This document shows positions 17,751 through 27,794 of a DNA stretch of 33,960 nucleotides, in pieces. A model generated the notes under the pieces. That model was not told where the DNA came from and ran no database searches. It worked only from the letters and a program-made list of their open reading frames with translations. Each line of letters starts with the position of its first letter. The first letter of the stretch is position 1. A program made the position numbers and the translations under genes. This stretch comes from Prasinococcaceae sp. CCMP 1430 (Eukaryota > Prasinodermophyta > Palmophyllophyceae > Prasinococcales > Prasinococcaceae): contig RQSC01000028.1 in NCBI GenBank assembly GCA_013416795.1, positions 1,103,502 to 1,137,461 of the forward strand. Direction: 5' to 3'.

Positions 17751-20700
17751 CTATCTCCAACGCTGCGCCCGCGTCTTCTTTGGCCGCTTGGCGGCTTGCT
17801 TGGCCGTCACGCGCTCGCCTACAACGCGCGCCTCCACGCTGCCTGGTATGGCCGCGAGCAGTGCGCGCGCGCGATTGCGCAGCATCGACGGCATCGATCG
17901 CCCAGTAGAGTCGCGGCAACGCACGCCACGGGCGATGCCCATGGCACCGCTCCCCTTGGCGCTTGCCTCGACGTCGTACACCAGCACGGTGCCCTGCGAC
18001 GCGCTGGACGCGCTGCAGCCTCTAAGCGTGGCCACCGAGCCTCGTCCCGCCGAAGCCTCCAGCGCGCCGCGCATTTCGTCTGTCAGATTGCCCTTCAGCC
18101 CGGGCGTGCGCTCCAGCCGCTCGTGCGTCAATGCGCAGAACGTGATCTCCACGGTCATGACGACCACCGTCGCGCCATTGTTGGGAGCAGGAGGCAATTC
18201 AGAGGTCTGAGCCTCCGCTTCTGACAGCACCGGCAGCCGCTCATCTAGGGCCCCGCAGGCGACCGGGTGCGATGATGCAGCCGCCGTTGAGTCGCGCGCT
18301 GACGTCGGGAGCCCATCCGCGCGCCTGCCCACTGGCGACGGCGCAGTGTCAGCCTGCGGCTCGTCTCCGTGCGACGGCTGTGCAGCCCCCGCAGCAGCGT
18401 CCCTGCGCGCGTGTTCCCCAGCAGGCCCCACCTCGAGAGGGCTAGTCCCAGACGCCGACAGCTCCGAGGAGAGAGGCGCCTCGGACCCATCCGAGGTAGC
18501 GGACGCGCCGATCCTCGCATCGGCCGACGGCCGCCTGCGGTCGTCTCGTGCGATGGCGCATGCCACGTCGATGGCCTCCACGACGATTCCACGCGCCATT
18601 GACTGGATAGCACTCAGGTTCGACGCCTTCAGCGCCGTGTCCACCTCGGCGCGGTCGCCCCGCGCCCGCTCCAGTGCAGGCAGCAGATCCCTGCCGCCGT
18701 CGAACATTTGGGCGGCCTTGGCAGAGGCAAGCACGCCACGGAGCTTGTTCTTCGCTCGCTCGAGCTTCTGCTTTACGGCCCTTCGCGTGGCGGCCTGCAT
18801 GTCACTTCGCTGCGCAGCCGAGATAAACTCGCCGCGCAGTACCATGTCCACTTGCGCGTCGATACGGTCAAGGGTGAGGCCAATCTGTTCCCACTCGTGC
18901 TGGTTGCGCTCGGAAAGGGTCTCAACGAGATTGTGCATGGCCTCGCCGCTGTTGAAGGAGAAGAGCTGCTCCATGTCCATGACTGTCCTGAAGTGCTCGT
19001 ACTCCCTGGCGCACTTGTCGCGAGCCGACTCGACGCACGGCTTCACCATAGACGCAGCCATGCTCACCGCGGCCCTGCGCTGGTCCATGAAACGAAGAGC
19101 TCGCTGCGCGGCAGCTGCGTCGACCTCGGCTGCTTCTAAACCGTCTTCACGCAGCCGTCCGAGTGCAGCCTTCGGGAGCGTTCCCGTGCGCCCATCCTTG
19201 GTGGATTGGGCGAGTTCGTCGAAGTCGTTGTAGAGCTCCATCATGCGCTCGCTCCACCTCGCCTTGTATCCATCCAGTTCGATGTCCAGATCCCGCTTCC
19301 CCAGGCCGCTCTCGAGCATCTCAATGTCGCGGACGAGCTGCTGCCTGGCGTTGGAGCGCGCGTCCACGATGCGTTGCGCGTCGATCTTCACAGAGGCAAC
19401 CTCCTGCTTCAAAGTGCTGGCGAGCTCAGTCACCACCTGCTTGCAGTCCAGGGCGAGCCGCCTCGTCTCGGGGCCCTTGCGCGTAAGCTCGTCCACGCCA
19501 CCTGGACCACGCACGAGCATGGTCAAATGTTCGGCTGTCTTCTCACGGTCGTGCTCAGCGTAGTGGGCGCGCAGCGGGCGCTCGCTGCAGCCATAGCGCG
19601 CGTAGGCGCAGTCGATAGCCACCGCACCGCAGCTCTGCGCCACGTGCGCCTCCCGCTTGGTCCAGTGCACGCGTTCCCCGCACATGCCGCACGTGCTCCA
19701 GCGCGCGCCGCACTCGACGTCGTGCCTCCCACGGAATCTGTAGCTGATGCGCTCGCCGCACATCGGGCAATTGACGCTGCGGTAGCCGCACACCAGTCTG
19801 TGCGCGTCAATCTCACCCCTGGGCAGCATCACGGGGCAGGGGTTGCCGCCATGGTCGGTGTCGTCGAAGCCACACGCGACCTTCTCGCCGGCGCACTCGA
19901 CTAAATGCCTTGCAAGCTCCTTGCGCGGGCCCTTCCAGCAGCGCGCGCCACGATTGGGACAAACGATCCATCTGTTGGGCACGCACATGCGCGCGCGTGC
20001 GCGTCGGAAAGGCAGATTTTGGCCGTTCGCGGGGAACAGGGTCAGCCGTAGCAACATCAGCCTGGCTGTCTCTGCCGCTGCTAGGGCAGCGCGCAGCGCG
20101 CACATCGACCAGCGCGCGAAGGCTGCCCTGCACCGCGCACCTGTGTCCACATATCTTCACGTGCGCGGCCAAACGGTGGACCTGCACCTGCAGGCCGCAA
20201 CCGTCGTGCGGACACGTGAGCATGCGATGCTTGCACTTCGCGCGATGCTCGTCCAACTCGTCCCTGCGCACCAGCATCTTGCAGTTTTCTGAAGCGTTGA
20301 GCGAGTGCGGAAGGCCGCACTGGACGAAAGCCTTGGGACAGTTCTGCTCGTGCTCGGCGCGGTCGGCCAGCTTGACCACCTCTGAGCATCCTTCCATGTT
20401 CATTCGAATGGCGGGAGCGCCGTCAAGGGAGGTGACGTCCAGTCCGTGACGGCACATGATGCAGCTCTCCATGAGCTGCTCGACGACAGGCGCGACGGTC
20501 TTCAACAGCTTTGCCTTGTGTGCGTCGCGGTCACCAAACTCGTGTGCAGCACACTCGCGGCAAATCGTGCGCATCACGTCAGTGTGGTCGGGCATTTCAA
20601 CGGGATCGTAGAGCACATCGGCGCACACAGGACAGATGAGCGCCTCGGCGGGCTGCGCCACGAACGCCGTCGGTGCGGGCGTGGCCGTCCCGCCCCCCTC

Positions 20701-21654
20701 TGGGAAGGAGTGGCCGTAGCTGACGAAGAGCTCCACGCCCGCGTCTTTCATGCGTGCGAGCCGCGGTCTACCTCCGTTCCATCGCAGCTCACGACGCTCC
20801 GTGCGGACGAGCTCGAGGTATTCGAGACGCCTGGCCCGCTTTGCCTCCCCCGTGGCACGGACTGCCAACGTTAAGGCCTGCGCCTTGGCGGCCAGCGTGC
20901 GCGTGCGCCGCTTTGCCGAGACGGGGCTTACTGGACCCTTGCCGCTCCGCGGCGAGTGCCGCCCAATGCCGCTTGAACCGGGCGTCCGCACGCTGCGAGA
21001 GGGAGAGCTAGTGGCTACGGTTGATGGTGAGGTGCGACGCGAGGACCCGCCGGCCTCGCTCGACCAGCTGTTGCTCAAGCCCGACAAAGCGAGGCTCGGC
21101 ACCGAGGCCGTGCTCGAGGTGATCGAAGTGGCGCTGCTATCGCTGAAGTACGAGCTGTCGCTCATGTACGAGCCGCTACCGCTGCGTTTGCCGCCACTCG
21201 CGCTGCCTTCGACGTCTGAGTGTTGAGATTGCGAGCGACTGCTGCGCGCGCTTTGATTGGCTGGCGCGCTGCTCGCCGCGTCACTTCTCGACAGCACACC
21301 TTCGTCCCCGCCGGCGGCAACCTCGGTCGCCCCGGCTTCAGGGACATCCCAGTCGCGTGCGTCGTCGCTTGCGACACCCTCTGGGTCAGCGATTTCCTCG
21401 CCGTCGTAGTCCCCGCCGTAGTCTCCGTAAGCGTCGCCGTAAGCGGCATCGTCGTAATCATCGTAGTCCCCGCCACAATCGTCGCCGGCGCCAGCCGCTC
21501 CCTCGTCTTCGCTCGCGCCCTTGCTCGCGCCGTCGCCACCGCCGCGACCGCGCGCGCTCGCGGCTCGCCCGTCATCGCCCGCCTCACCGCCCCGTCCGCC
21601 CACCACGCCCCCCCTCTTCTTTCGCCCCAGCGCCCCTCTGAGCTTTGCGAGCAT
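17751..21654 (-). CDS. RING plus TRAF-type zinc-finger protein with helical and unknown C-terminal domains
   Basis: Exons 21654-20141 and 19971-17751, intron 20140-19972 (GTGCGC...CAG, phase 2). The junction reads CGH-R-WIVCPNRGARC and keeps the zinc-finger spacing. Of 1244 residues, about 1-330 are disordered, with an Asp/Tyr/Gly patch (DYDDYDDAAYGDAYGDYGG) and Ser-rich runs. About 338-410 is an atypical RING (ICPVCADVLYDP, ICREC, CIMC). About 415-640 is a set of Cys/His TRAF-type fingers (CPHDGCGLQVQVHRLAAH, CPMCGERI, CAYARYGC). About 650-985 is helical, about 990-1100 is disordered, and 1109-1244 is a compact unknown domain that begins VVVMTVEITFCAL. By family analogy it may be an E3 ubiquitin ligase; no MATH domain is seen. 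An upstream ATG at 21813 has a poorer context. Confidence 0.82.
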
Positions 21655-22099
21655 CGCTCGCGCGGGCCCTCGCTGCCTCAGCTCAGCGCGGCGCGCGGCG
21701 CATGCCGCTCGCGGGCCGCGCGGCGCGTCGCTGTGGGCCGGGGGGCGCGCGCGGCCTCGCCCGCTCGCTCGCGCGGGCCGGGGAACGGACGGCGCAGAGT
21801 TCAAAGTTTTCATACAACGCAACGACCATTAAAAACAAGACGAGGTTACAAACCCTGTTTTCATTGACCTCAATTCTCAACCCTAACATCACCCCCGCGT
21901 TTCCCACCTCTCGCGACCTCCCAGGGAATCCGCGGTCGCCGTCGAACGGTCGCGAGAAAAAAAAAAACGGCAATTATTTGCGTGTTTTGGGCCGGCGCGG
22001 CGCGCGCGCACGCGAGGCGATGGGGGGCGCGCGCGGGAGATCCGCGGGAGGCGGGGATTTGGACGGGAACCACGGGAGAGTCTGCCGGCTACAACGACA
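21655..22099. promoter_or_regulatory. Divergent 5' region between the RING/TRAF and methyltransferase genes
   Basis: The 445-bp head-to-head gap includes an AT-richer core (about 21805-21990) with an A12 run near 21957 and a telo-box-like AACCCTAA at about 21879-21886. The promoter role is inferred from orientation. Confidence 0.45.
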
Positions 22100-23399
22100 A
22101 TGGCATTGCGCTTCGCATCGGGTCTGGAGGCGCCGGCGCCGGGGGACGCGTTGTGGGAGTGGCTCGCGCAGGCGGGGGGCGGCCGCGCGGAGCGCGACTG
22201 GGGGAGGGTGCTAGGTGCGCTGTCAGCGCGGCGCACACGCACCCGCGCACTGACGCTCGCACGCACGAATGGACGCCCGCCCGCCCGCCCGCGTGACCAT
22301 GCATACTGACACGTGCGTGCTCGCGCTTGCGCAAACACTCACACACGCACGCAAACGCACACGCACACGCACACAGATGCGGGAACCGGCGTGGACTCGC
22401 TGCGTTGGGTGGCGTCGCTCGCGTGCGACTGGGAGAACACCGTGGCAGTGACAGCGTCGAGGCCGATGCGCGACCGCATTCTGCGCGAGCTGGGCGAGGA
22501 AATGCACGGCGTGCGCACCGAAGAGATTGTCGTGTGCCACAACTGGTCCAAAATTAGGCTCGCGAACGCCGACGTCGGCGCAAACGGTGCGAAGCGCGCA
22601 CACGCGCACACACGCACGCACACACATCACACACGCTCATCGCACAGACACACATGCATGCAGGCGCACACTGACACGTGAAATCGCGCGCACAGGTGCA
22701 GACTCCGGCGCCCACGGCGGTGTTGGCGCCAACGGCGGCGCCAACGGCGCCAACGGCGCCAACGGCGCCAACGATACCAACAATGCGGGCGCCAGTACGG
22801 CCGATGAGGAGACGGGCTGCTCTCGCGCGATGGGCGAGTTCGACACGGTGCTGGCGGACTACCTCTTCGGCTCGCTGGAGTACTTCTGGCCTTTCAATGA
22901 GGAGAATCTGATGGAGCTGCTCGTGCGGCGCGTCGCCCCGGGTGGGACGCTGCTCTTCATCGGTCGCGAGCCCTTCGCCTACCCTACCTCGAGGGGCTTC
23001 AAGGCGCTGCCCGAGGCGAGCAGGCTCGTGCTGGAGACGGAGCGGCTGCGTGACGGCGCCATGGTGCTCTCCCACCAGCGCGCCTACCGCGAGTTCCCAG
23101 AGCGCGCCATTCGCGAGGCGCTCGCGCGGCGCGGGCTCGTCGTGGAGGCGCGCGCCTTCTTCCGCACGCGCCACACCGCGCGCAGCCTCGCGGGGCAGCT
23201 CGACTGGGCGGCGGCCGAGGCGAGGCGCGTGCCTGACGCTGCGCTGTCCGCCGCGCTGCTCAAGCGCGTCGAAGAGGTGCGCGCCGGGGCCGCCTCGTGC
23301 GAGGGCCTGCGCAAGGGCCACTACCTCGGCGGCAACTACGCCCTTGTGTGCTCGCGCGTGGAGGGGAGCGAGGCAGGGCGAGCGGAGGGCGGGCGGTGA
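22100..23399 (+). CDS. Class I SAM-dependent methyltransferase, substrate unknown
   Basis: Three exons: 22100-22214, 22377-22586 and 22696-23399 (342 residues). Introns are 22215-22376 (GTGCGC...CAG) and 22587-22695 (GTGCGA...CAG), both phase 1. The first junction creates the SAM-binding motif I, RVLDAGTGVDSLRWV (about residues 36-50). Later, GEFDTVLADYLFGSLEYFW and VRRVAPGGTLLFIGREPF match the motif IV and post-IV strands of Rossmann methyltransferases. Between motif I and motif IV is a Gly-Ala-Asn repeat (22725-22773) coded by 9-bp units. The C-terminal half is helical (REALARRGLVVEARAFF, KGHYLGGNYALVCSRV). No close named family is recognised, and protein or small-molecule substrates are equally possible. 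Both introns consist largely of CA/CG repeats. Confidence 0.8.
22725..22773 (+). repeat. Coding minisatellite, 9-bp GGCGCCAAC units
   Basis: About five tandem copies encode Gly-Ala-Asn repeats at the start of methyltransferase exon 3. Confidence 0.85.
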
Positions 23400-23671
23400 C
23401 GCCGCCTCACAAGCCACCAGAGGAGCTACCACACCACCAAACCGCGTGGTCGCCGCAATGCCCACGACGCAAGCACAGCACGCCACTTCGCGCGCAAAAC
23501 ACATCCTGTACAGTAAAAGCCTAATACCGTGAAAGCCTCGCGTGCCTGCGCCCGGATGTCGAGGCCATGGCGCGCGCCCCTCGCCGCGTACTGCGGCCGT
23601 CGCGACTGCGCCGCGCGACTGCGCCGCGCCGCGCGGGCCGGAGGCGGGACAAGGGTTTTTACAAGAGAAAC
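23400..23671. other. Tail-to-tail gap between methyltransferase and AspRS
   Basis: 272 bp of 3' flanking sequence of two convergent genes. No frame or RNA gene is seen. Confidence 0.5.
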
Positions 23672-25443
23672 TCACGGCGTCAAGCGGCGCGGGTCGCGCG
23701 GGAACATGCTGGACTTGCGGATGTTGCCGAGGCCGCAGAAGAGCATGACCACCCGCTCCATGCCGACGCCGCAGCCGCCGTGGGGCACCGCGCCAAACTT
23801 GAACGAGTCGATGTAGGACTGGATGCCAGCCACATCCATGCCGCAGGCGACGGCGCGCTCCTGCAGTAGCTGCGGGTCGTGAATGCGCTGTGCGCCCGAG
23901 ATGATCTCCTCGCCGCGGATGAAGATGTCGAACGAGTTGGAGAGCTTGTCCGGCTGCTCGGGGCAGGGCATGGTGTAGAACGGGCGGACATTGAGCGGGT
24001 ACTTCTCGAGGATGTAGAAGTCGGTCTTGTACTTCTCCGCAACAATCTCGCCAAGTTTGCGCTCCGTGGGGGTGTCGAGGTCCCCGTACGGATCCTGGTC
24101 GATGCCGTGCTCCTTCAGCAGCGCGCAGCCCTCCGCGAAGGTGAGAATCAGCGTCTCGCGCAGGTAGCGCAGCGGCTTGAAGGGGTGCTGCTCGTTGATC
24201 ACCTTCAGCTCCTCCGAGTAGCGCGAGTTGAGGCCGTCGAACATGTACACGAAGAGCTCCCCCAGCACGTCAAGCACCTCGTGGTAGTGCTCGTTGATGG
24301 CCATCTCGAGGTCGAGGCCGGTGAACTCGCACATGTGCCGGTGCGTGAAGGAGTTTTCCGCGCGGAACACCGGGCCGATCTCGAACACCCGCTCGAAGTC
24401 GGAGCAGATAGCCATCTGCTTGTACAGCTGCGGCGACTGCGCGAGGCAGCCGTTGCGGTCGAAGTACTTGATGTTGAACACGTTCGCGCCGCCCTCCGAG
24501 GTGCCCGCGATGAGCTTGGGCGTGTGGATCTCCTGGAAGCCCTTCGACATGAGGATCTCGCGGAACAGCGCGCAGACGCCGCTTTGCACGGTGAATATCG
24601 CCATGTTGGCCGGGGTTCGCAGGTCAACCACGCGGTTGTCCAGGCGCGTGTCCTGCCCAACGCGCACGTACTCGCTGCCCTCCGCGTTAAGCAGCGTGTC
24701 CGAGCGAGATGCGTCCTCCAGCAGGAAGGGCAGGTTGGGATCGGCAGCGCTCACCACGTGGATGGTCTTGACGGCGAGCTCGGCGTCCTTCTGCGTGCAG
24801 CTCGTGATCTCAGCGTCGGGCTTCGCGACAGTCGCGACCACGTCGACGATGCTCTCCTTGGTGATGTTGGACGCGAACTTGATCATCGGCTTGGAGATCT
24901 GCACGTCATCCGCGAACATGACAGCCTGCACCGTCGCGGTGCGCTGGCGCAGCACCAGGAAGCAGCTCTTTCCCTTGCCGCGCACGGCGTGCACGCTGCG
25001 CGCGCCGACAACGAGGGTGAGTGGGGGGCACGCGACAGTCAGAGTCAGCATCGGCGCCAGTGCCAGCGCCAGTGCTGGCGCGCCGCGTCGCGCTGCGCCG
25101 CCCAGCAGCCGCCGCGATTGGCGCCGAGGGTTATGCGAGACAGCGCCTGCGGCGCAGCGAGCAGGGAACGTACCGGGCGCGCACGAGCACCTCTCCGCCT
25201 GCAAGGCCAGCGTTGAGCTGAGACACGGGGGTCCACACGCGACCGGTCTTCTCCCTGGAGTTGACGATCTCCGCCTTGCCATAGTTGGCCTTGAGCGGGT
25301 CGTCCTCCTGCGCGTTCGCGCGCGCCTGTGGGTCAGCTGCGGGCGTTTCGCGCGCGTGGCGCGCACGCTGCGCAGGCGGTCGCCTCGCTCGCGGCCGCGG
25401 CTGCCCTCCGATAGAGACACTTTACCGCCGTCGTCGCGTCCAT
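23672..25443 (-). CDS. Aspartyl-tRNA synthetase, cytosolic type
   Basis: Attaches aspartate to tRNA-Asp. Exons 25443-25426, 25325-25174 and 24995-23672 give 497 residues, matching the roughly 500 of cytosolic AspRS. Introns are 25425-25326 (GTAAAG...CAG, phase 0) and 25173-24996 (GTACGT...CAG, phase 2). The second junction restores the anticodon-binding OB fold ([20 protein letters not shown]). Class II motifs are clear: [21 protein letters not shown] (near motif 1), [19 protein letters not shown] (motif 2) and [20 protein letters not shown] (motif 3, ending FPRDP). The 18-bp first exon (MDATTA) is a short methionine exon followed by a good donor. No organelle leader is present, which supports a cytosolic enzyme. 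It is head-to-head with the polyprenyl synthase. Confidence 0.95.
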
Positions 25444-25691
25444 CGCCGCCCGCCGGTGGCGCGAGAGGAGCAGGGCTTCAGGCGCGCGCGCGACACACGC
25501 GCTGTCTGGCGCAGTCACCCTGCGATAAACCGCGCGCGCGGCGCCGGCGGCTTCCGAACAGACCCGGCGCCGGAGCGGATCGCGACCGCCGCGTCGGAAC
25601 CCTAGCGAGCCCAGGTTTTCATCGGGCCGACCGACGCCAGCCGATGCGGGGACTATCCGGGAAACTCGGAAAAGACCGGAAAACGCTAGGA

Positions 25692-25982
25692 AAACCCTAC
25701 ATCAGATGGGACTCCGTCAGTCATGCAGTAGCTACTGTACAGTGTACTGTAATTGAGCGTGGCTTGGCTGCCTTGCAGGCAAACTGATGGCGGATTTTGT
25801 TTTTTTTTATTTTGTTTTTGATTGGGAGATTTGACGGCGACTCGGGCGGAAAATGCGCGGCGGGCGAATGCGCCCATTGGTTGGTCGGTTGGTTGGTTTG
25901 GGGGCAAGAAAAAAAGGAGGAAAAAAAAACGCGGCATATTTGGGGCGGCGGCATATCTGGGGTTTTATCAGATGTAGGGTTT
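25692..25982. mobile_element. AT-rich segment with terminal inverted arms, possible MITE
   Basis: The left arm AAACCCTACATC (25692-25703) and the right arm GATGTAGGGTTT (25971-25982) are perfect inverted copies over 12 bp. They extend to 15 of 16 with one mismatch. The interior has T-rich and A-rich runs unlike the rest of the window and no coding frame. No clear target-site duplication is seen. The arms also equal plant-type telo-boxes (AAACCCTA), so two promoter elements are an alternative explanation. Confidence 0.35.
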
Positions 25983-26208
25983 AAATGATATATGAAAACA
26001 CATGGATGGGTGGCGAGATGCGGCCGCGAATTGCCGGGCGGAGGTTTGGGTTCGATGCGCTGCCGTCGCAGTGCCACACCGCGCGCAGCAGGCGGCGGCG
26101 ATAGGAGGGAGGTGGGCGAGGGGGGGGGGGCAGGGGGCCCTCCGGCGTTGCCGAGGGCGGGGAGGCGGGGAGGCGGAAGGGAGGGTGGGCGACGGGGCGA
26201 GGTAGCGC

Positions 26209-26325
26209 TGGGACGCGTTGGTGGGTGCTTATGGGGACGGCGTCAACGGCTACCTCAGCGGTAGCGCGTACGTTTTCGTTCGCAATGGGACGTCTTGGTC
26301 GCAGCAGTCCAAGCTGGTGGCCAGC
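26209..26325 (+). pseudogene. Orphan FG-GAP (integrin-alpha-like) repeat fragment
   Basis: The frame reads WDALVGAYGDGVNGYLSGSA and then YVFVRNGTSWSQQSKLVAS. This is one blade of the FG-GAP beta-propeller repeat found in integrin alpha chains and in large repetitive surface proteins. A TAG lies just upstream (26203-26205), and the ambiguous base 26327 interrupts it downstream. After that the sequence changes to the polyprenyl synthase leader. A lone repeat cannot fold, so it is a relic or a join artefact. Confidence 0.6.
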
Positions 26326-26374
26326 GNTCGAGGCAAACATCGCGGGGGCGGCGGCGCCGGTGGCGCGAGCGGCG

Positions 26375-27691
26375 ATGGAGGGCGTGGCGGAGCGCGCTGC
26401 GGCGCGTGATGACGCCGAGGGTGGGGGGTTTGCGGGGAGCGCAGGCTCGCGCGCGCGCCGCACGGGTGGCGCAGGCGCCTCGGCGTGGTGCTCGCGCGAC
26501 ACGGCGGGGATGGCGCCCTTTGGCGGCCTAGGCGCACGTGGAAGCGCTGCGCGTGTGGCCACTGAGGGCGTGGGCGCAGCAGAAGGGGGGGAGGACGCAC
26601 AATGGGGCATCGCGGGCGCGGCGGCACATTTGCACGCGGCCGCGGCCCCCGGCGGGGGCGGCGGCAGCGCGCCGGACCCGTTCGGGCTCGTTGCCAACGA
26701 GATCTCGCAAGTGGCGGAGCGCATGCGCGCACAGGTAACGTCGGACGTGCCGCCGCTGGCGGTGGCCGCGCAGTACTTCTTCCAGGCGGGCGCCGAGGGC
26801 AAGCGATTTCGTCCGACGGTCCTGCTGTTGATGGCGTCGGCCCTCAACCCGCTCGGTGAGGTCGGGAGCGCGCAGCGCACGGCAGAGGTGCTCGAGACGC
26901 GCAGGCGGCAGCAGCGCATCGCCGAGATCACCGAGATGATTCACGTGGCCAGCCTGCTGCACGATGACGTGCTTGACGAGGCGTCGGAGCGGCGCGGCAA
27001 GGAGAGCCTCAACTCTTCGATGGGAAACAAGCTGGCCATCCTCGGGGGCGACTTCCTGCTCGCGCGCGCCTCGATCGCGCTCGCGTCGCTGCGCGATCCC
27101 GACGTCATCGAGATGCTCGCGCGCGTCATCGAGCACCTCGTGACGGGCGAGGTCATGCAGATGACAGCCAAGGAGGACCGGCGCACGAGCTTCGACTACT
27201 ACAAACGCAAGACGTACTACAAGACCGCCAGCCTGGTGGCAAACAGCGCGCGCGCGGTCGCGGCGCTCGGTGGCCACTCTGCGCCCGTGGCGGATGATGC
27301 GTATGCCTATGGCAAGCACGTGGGCCTCGCCTTCCAGTTCGTCGACGACTATTTGGACTACACAAGCAGCTCGTACCTGTTGGGCAAACCCGCGGGCAAC
27401 GACCTGCGGCAGGGCATCGCCACCGCGCCGGTGCTTTTCGCGGCCGAGGAGCGTCCTGAGCTCAACCAGCTCATCCGTCGCAAGTTCAAGGAGCCCGGCG
27501 ACGTGGAGCGTGCGCTGGAGGCCGTGCAGGCCACCGACGGGCTGGAACGCACGCGGCTGCTGGCGGCGGAGCACGCCGCGGCGGCCGTGGCCGCGCTGGA
27601 GAGGCTGCCGCCCACCGCGAGCGCAGAGGCGCTGGTCGCCAGGCAGGCGCTGGTCTCGATCACAGAGCGGGTGTTGTCGCGGAGGAAGTAG
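26375..27691 (+). CDS. Long-chain all-trans polyprenyl (solanesyl-type) diphosphate synthase
   Basis: Condenses isopentenyl diphosphate units to build the side chain of ubiquinone or plastoquinone. It is 438 residues from the ATG at 26375, intronless. The first Asp-rich motif is DDVLD at 197-201 within LLHDDVLDEASERRG. The second is DDYLD at 324-328 within GLAFQFVDDYLDYTSS, followed by LGKPAGNDLRQGIATAPVLF. GKRFRPTVLLLMASA is the IPP-binding region. Alanine five residues before the first motif fits a long-chain product. The first 100 residues are Ala/Gly/Arg-rich and low in acidic residues, as expected for an organelle-targeting leader. The frame is open upstream through the ambiguous base at 26327, so the start is not certain. 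Confidence 0.92.
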   Translation: MEGVAERAAARDDAEGGGFAGSAGSRARRTGGAGASAWCSRDTAGMAPFGGLGARGSAARVATEGVGAAEGGEDAQWGIAGAAAHLHAAAAPGGGGGSAPDPFGLVANEISQVAERMRAQVTSDVPPLAVAAQYFFQAGAEGKRFRPTVLLLMASALNPLGEVGSAQRTAEVLETRRRQQRIAEITEMIHVASLLHDDVLDEASERRGKESLNSSMGNKLAILGGDFLLARASIALASLRDPDVIEMLARVIEHLVTGEVMQMTAKEDRRTSFDYYKRKTYYKTASLVANSARAVAALGGHSAPVADDAYAYGKHVGLAFQFVDDYLDYTSSSYLLGKPAGNDLRQGIATAPVLFAAEERPELNQLIRRKFKEPGDVERALEAVQATDGLERTRLLAAEHAAAAVAALERLPPTASAEALVARQALVSITERVLSRRK

Positions 27692-27746
27692 GTGGCCGAG
27701 CTCAGCGGCGAGGCCGGCGGCGCTCGTCCCACCCCAGTCCTGAGGA

Positions 27747-27772
27747 CCCCCCCCCCCCCTCTTTTTTTTTTC
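27747..27772 (+). repeat. Poly-C / poly-T homopolymer tract
   Basis: About 13 C followed by about 10 T between the polyprenyl synthase stop and the next ATG. It is a likely site of sequencing error. Confidence 0.8.
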
Positions 27773-27794
27773 TTGCAACTTGCAAATAATAAGC

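Larger units (their letters stand above)
25444..26374. promoter_or_regulatory. Divergent 931-bp gap, AspRS / polyprenyl synthase, with AT-rich insert
   Basis: The longest gene-free gap apart from the telomere region. It holds a 291-bp AT-rich block with inverted arms (25692-25982), a reverse CCAAT (ATTGG at about 25875) followed by TTGG repeats, a G11 run near 26120-26130, G-rich DNA to about 26190, the FG-GAP fragment (26209-26325) and an ambiguous base at 26327. Confidence 0.5.

Noticed and set aside
23879-25216. 445-residue plus-strand frame
   Set aside because: Antisense shadow of aspartyl-tRNA synthetase; composition rich in Val/Arg/His/Leu with no domain.
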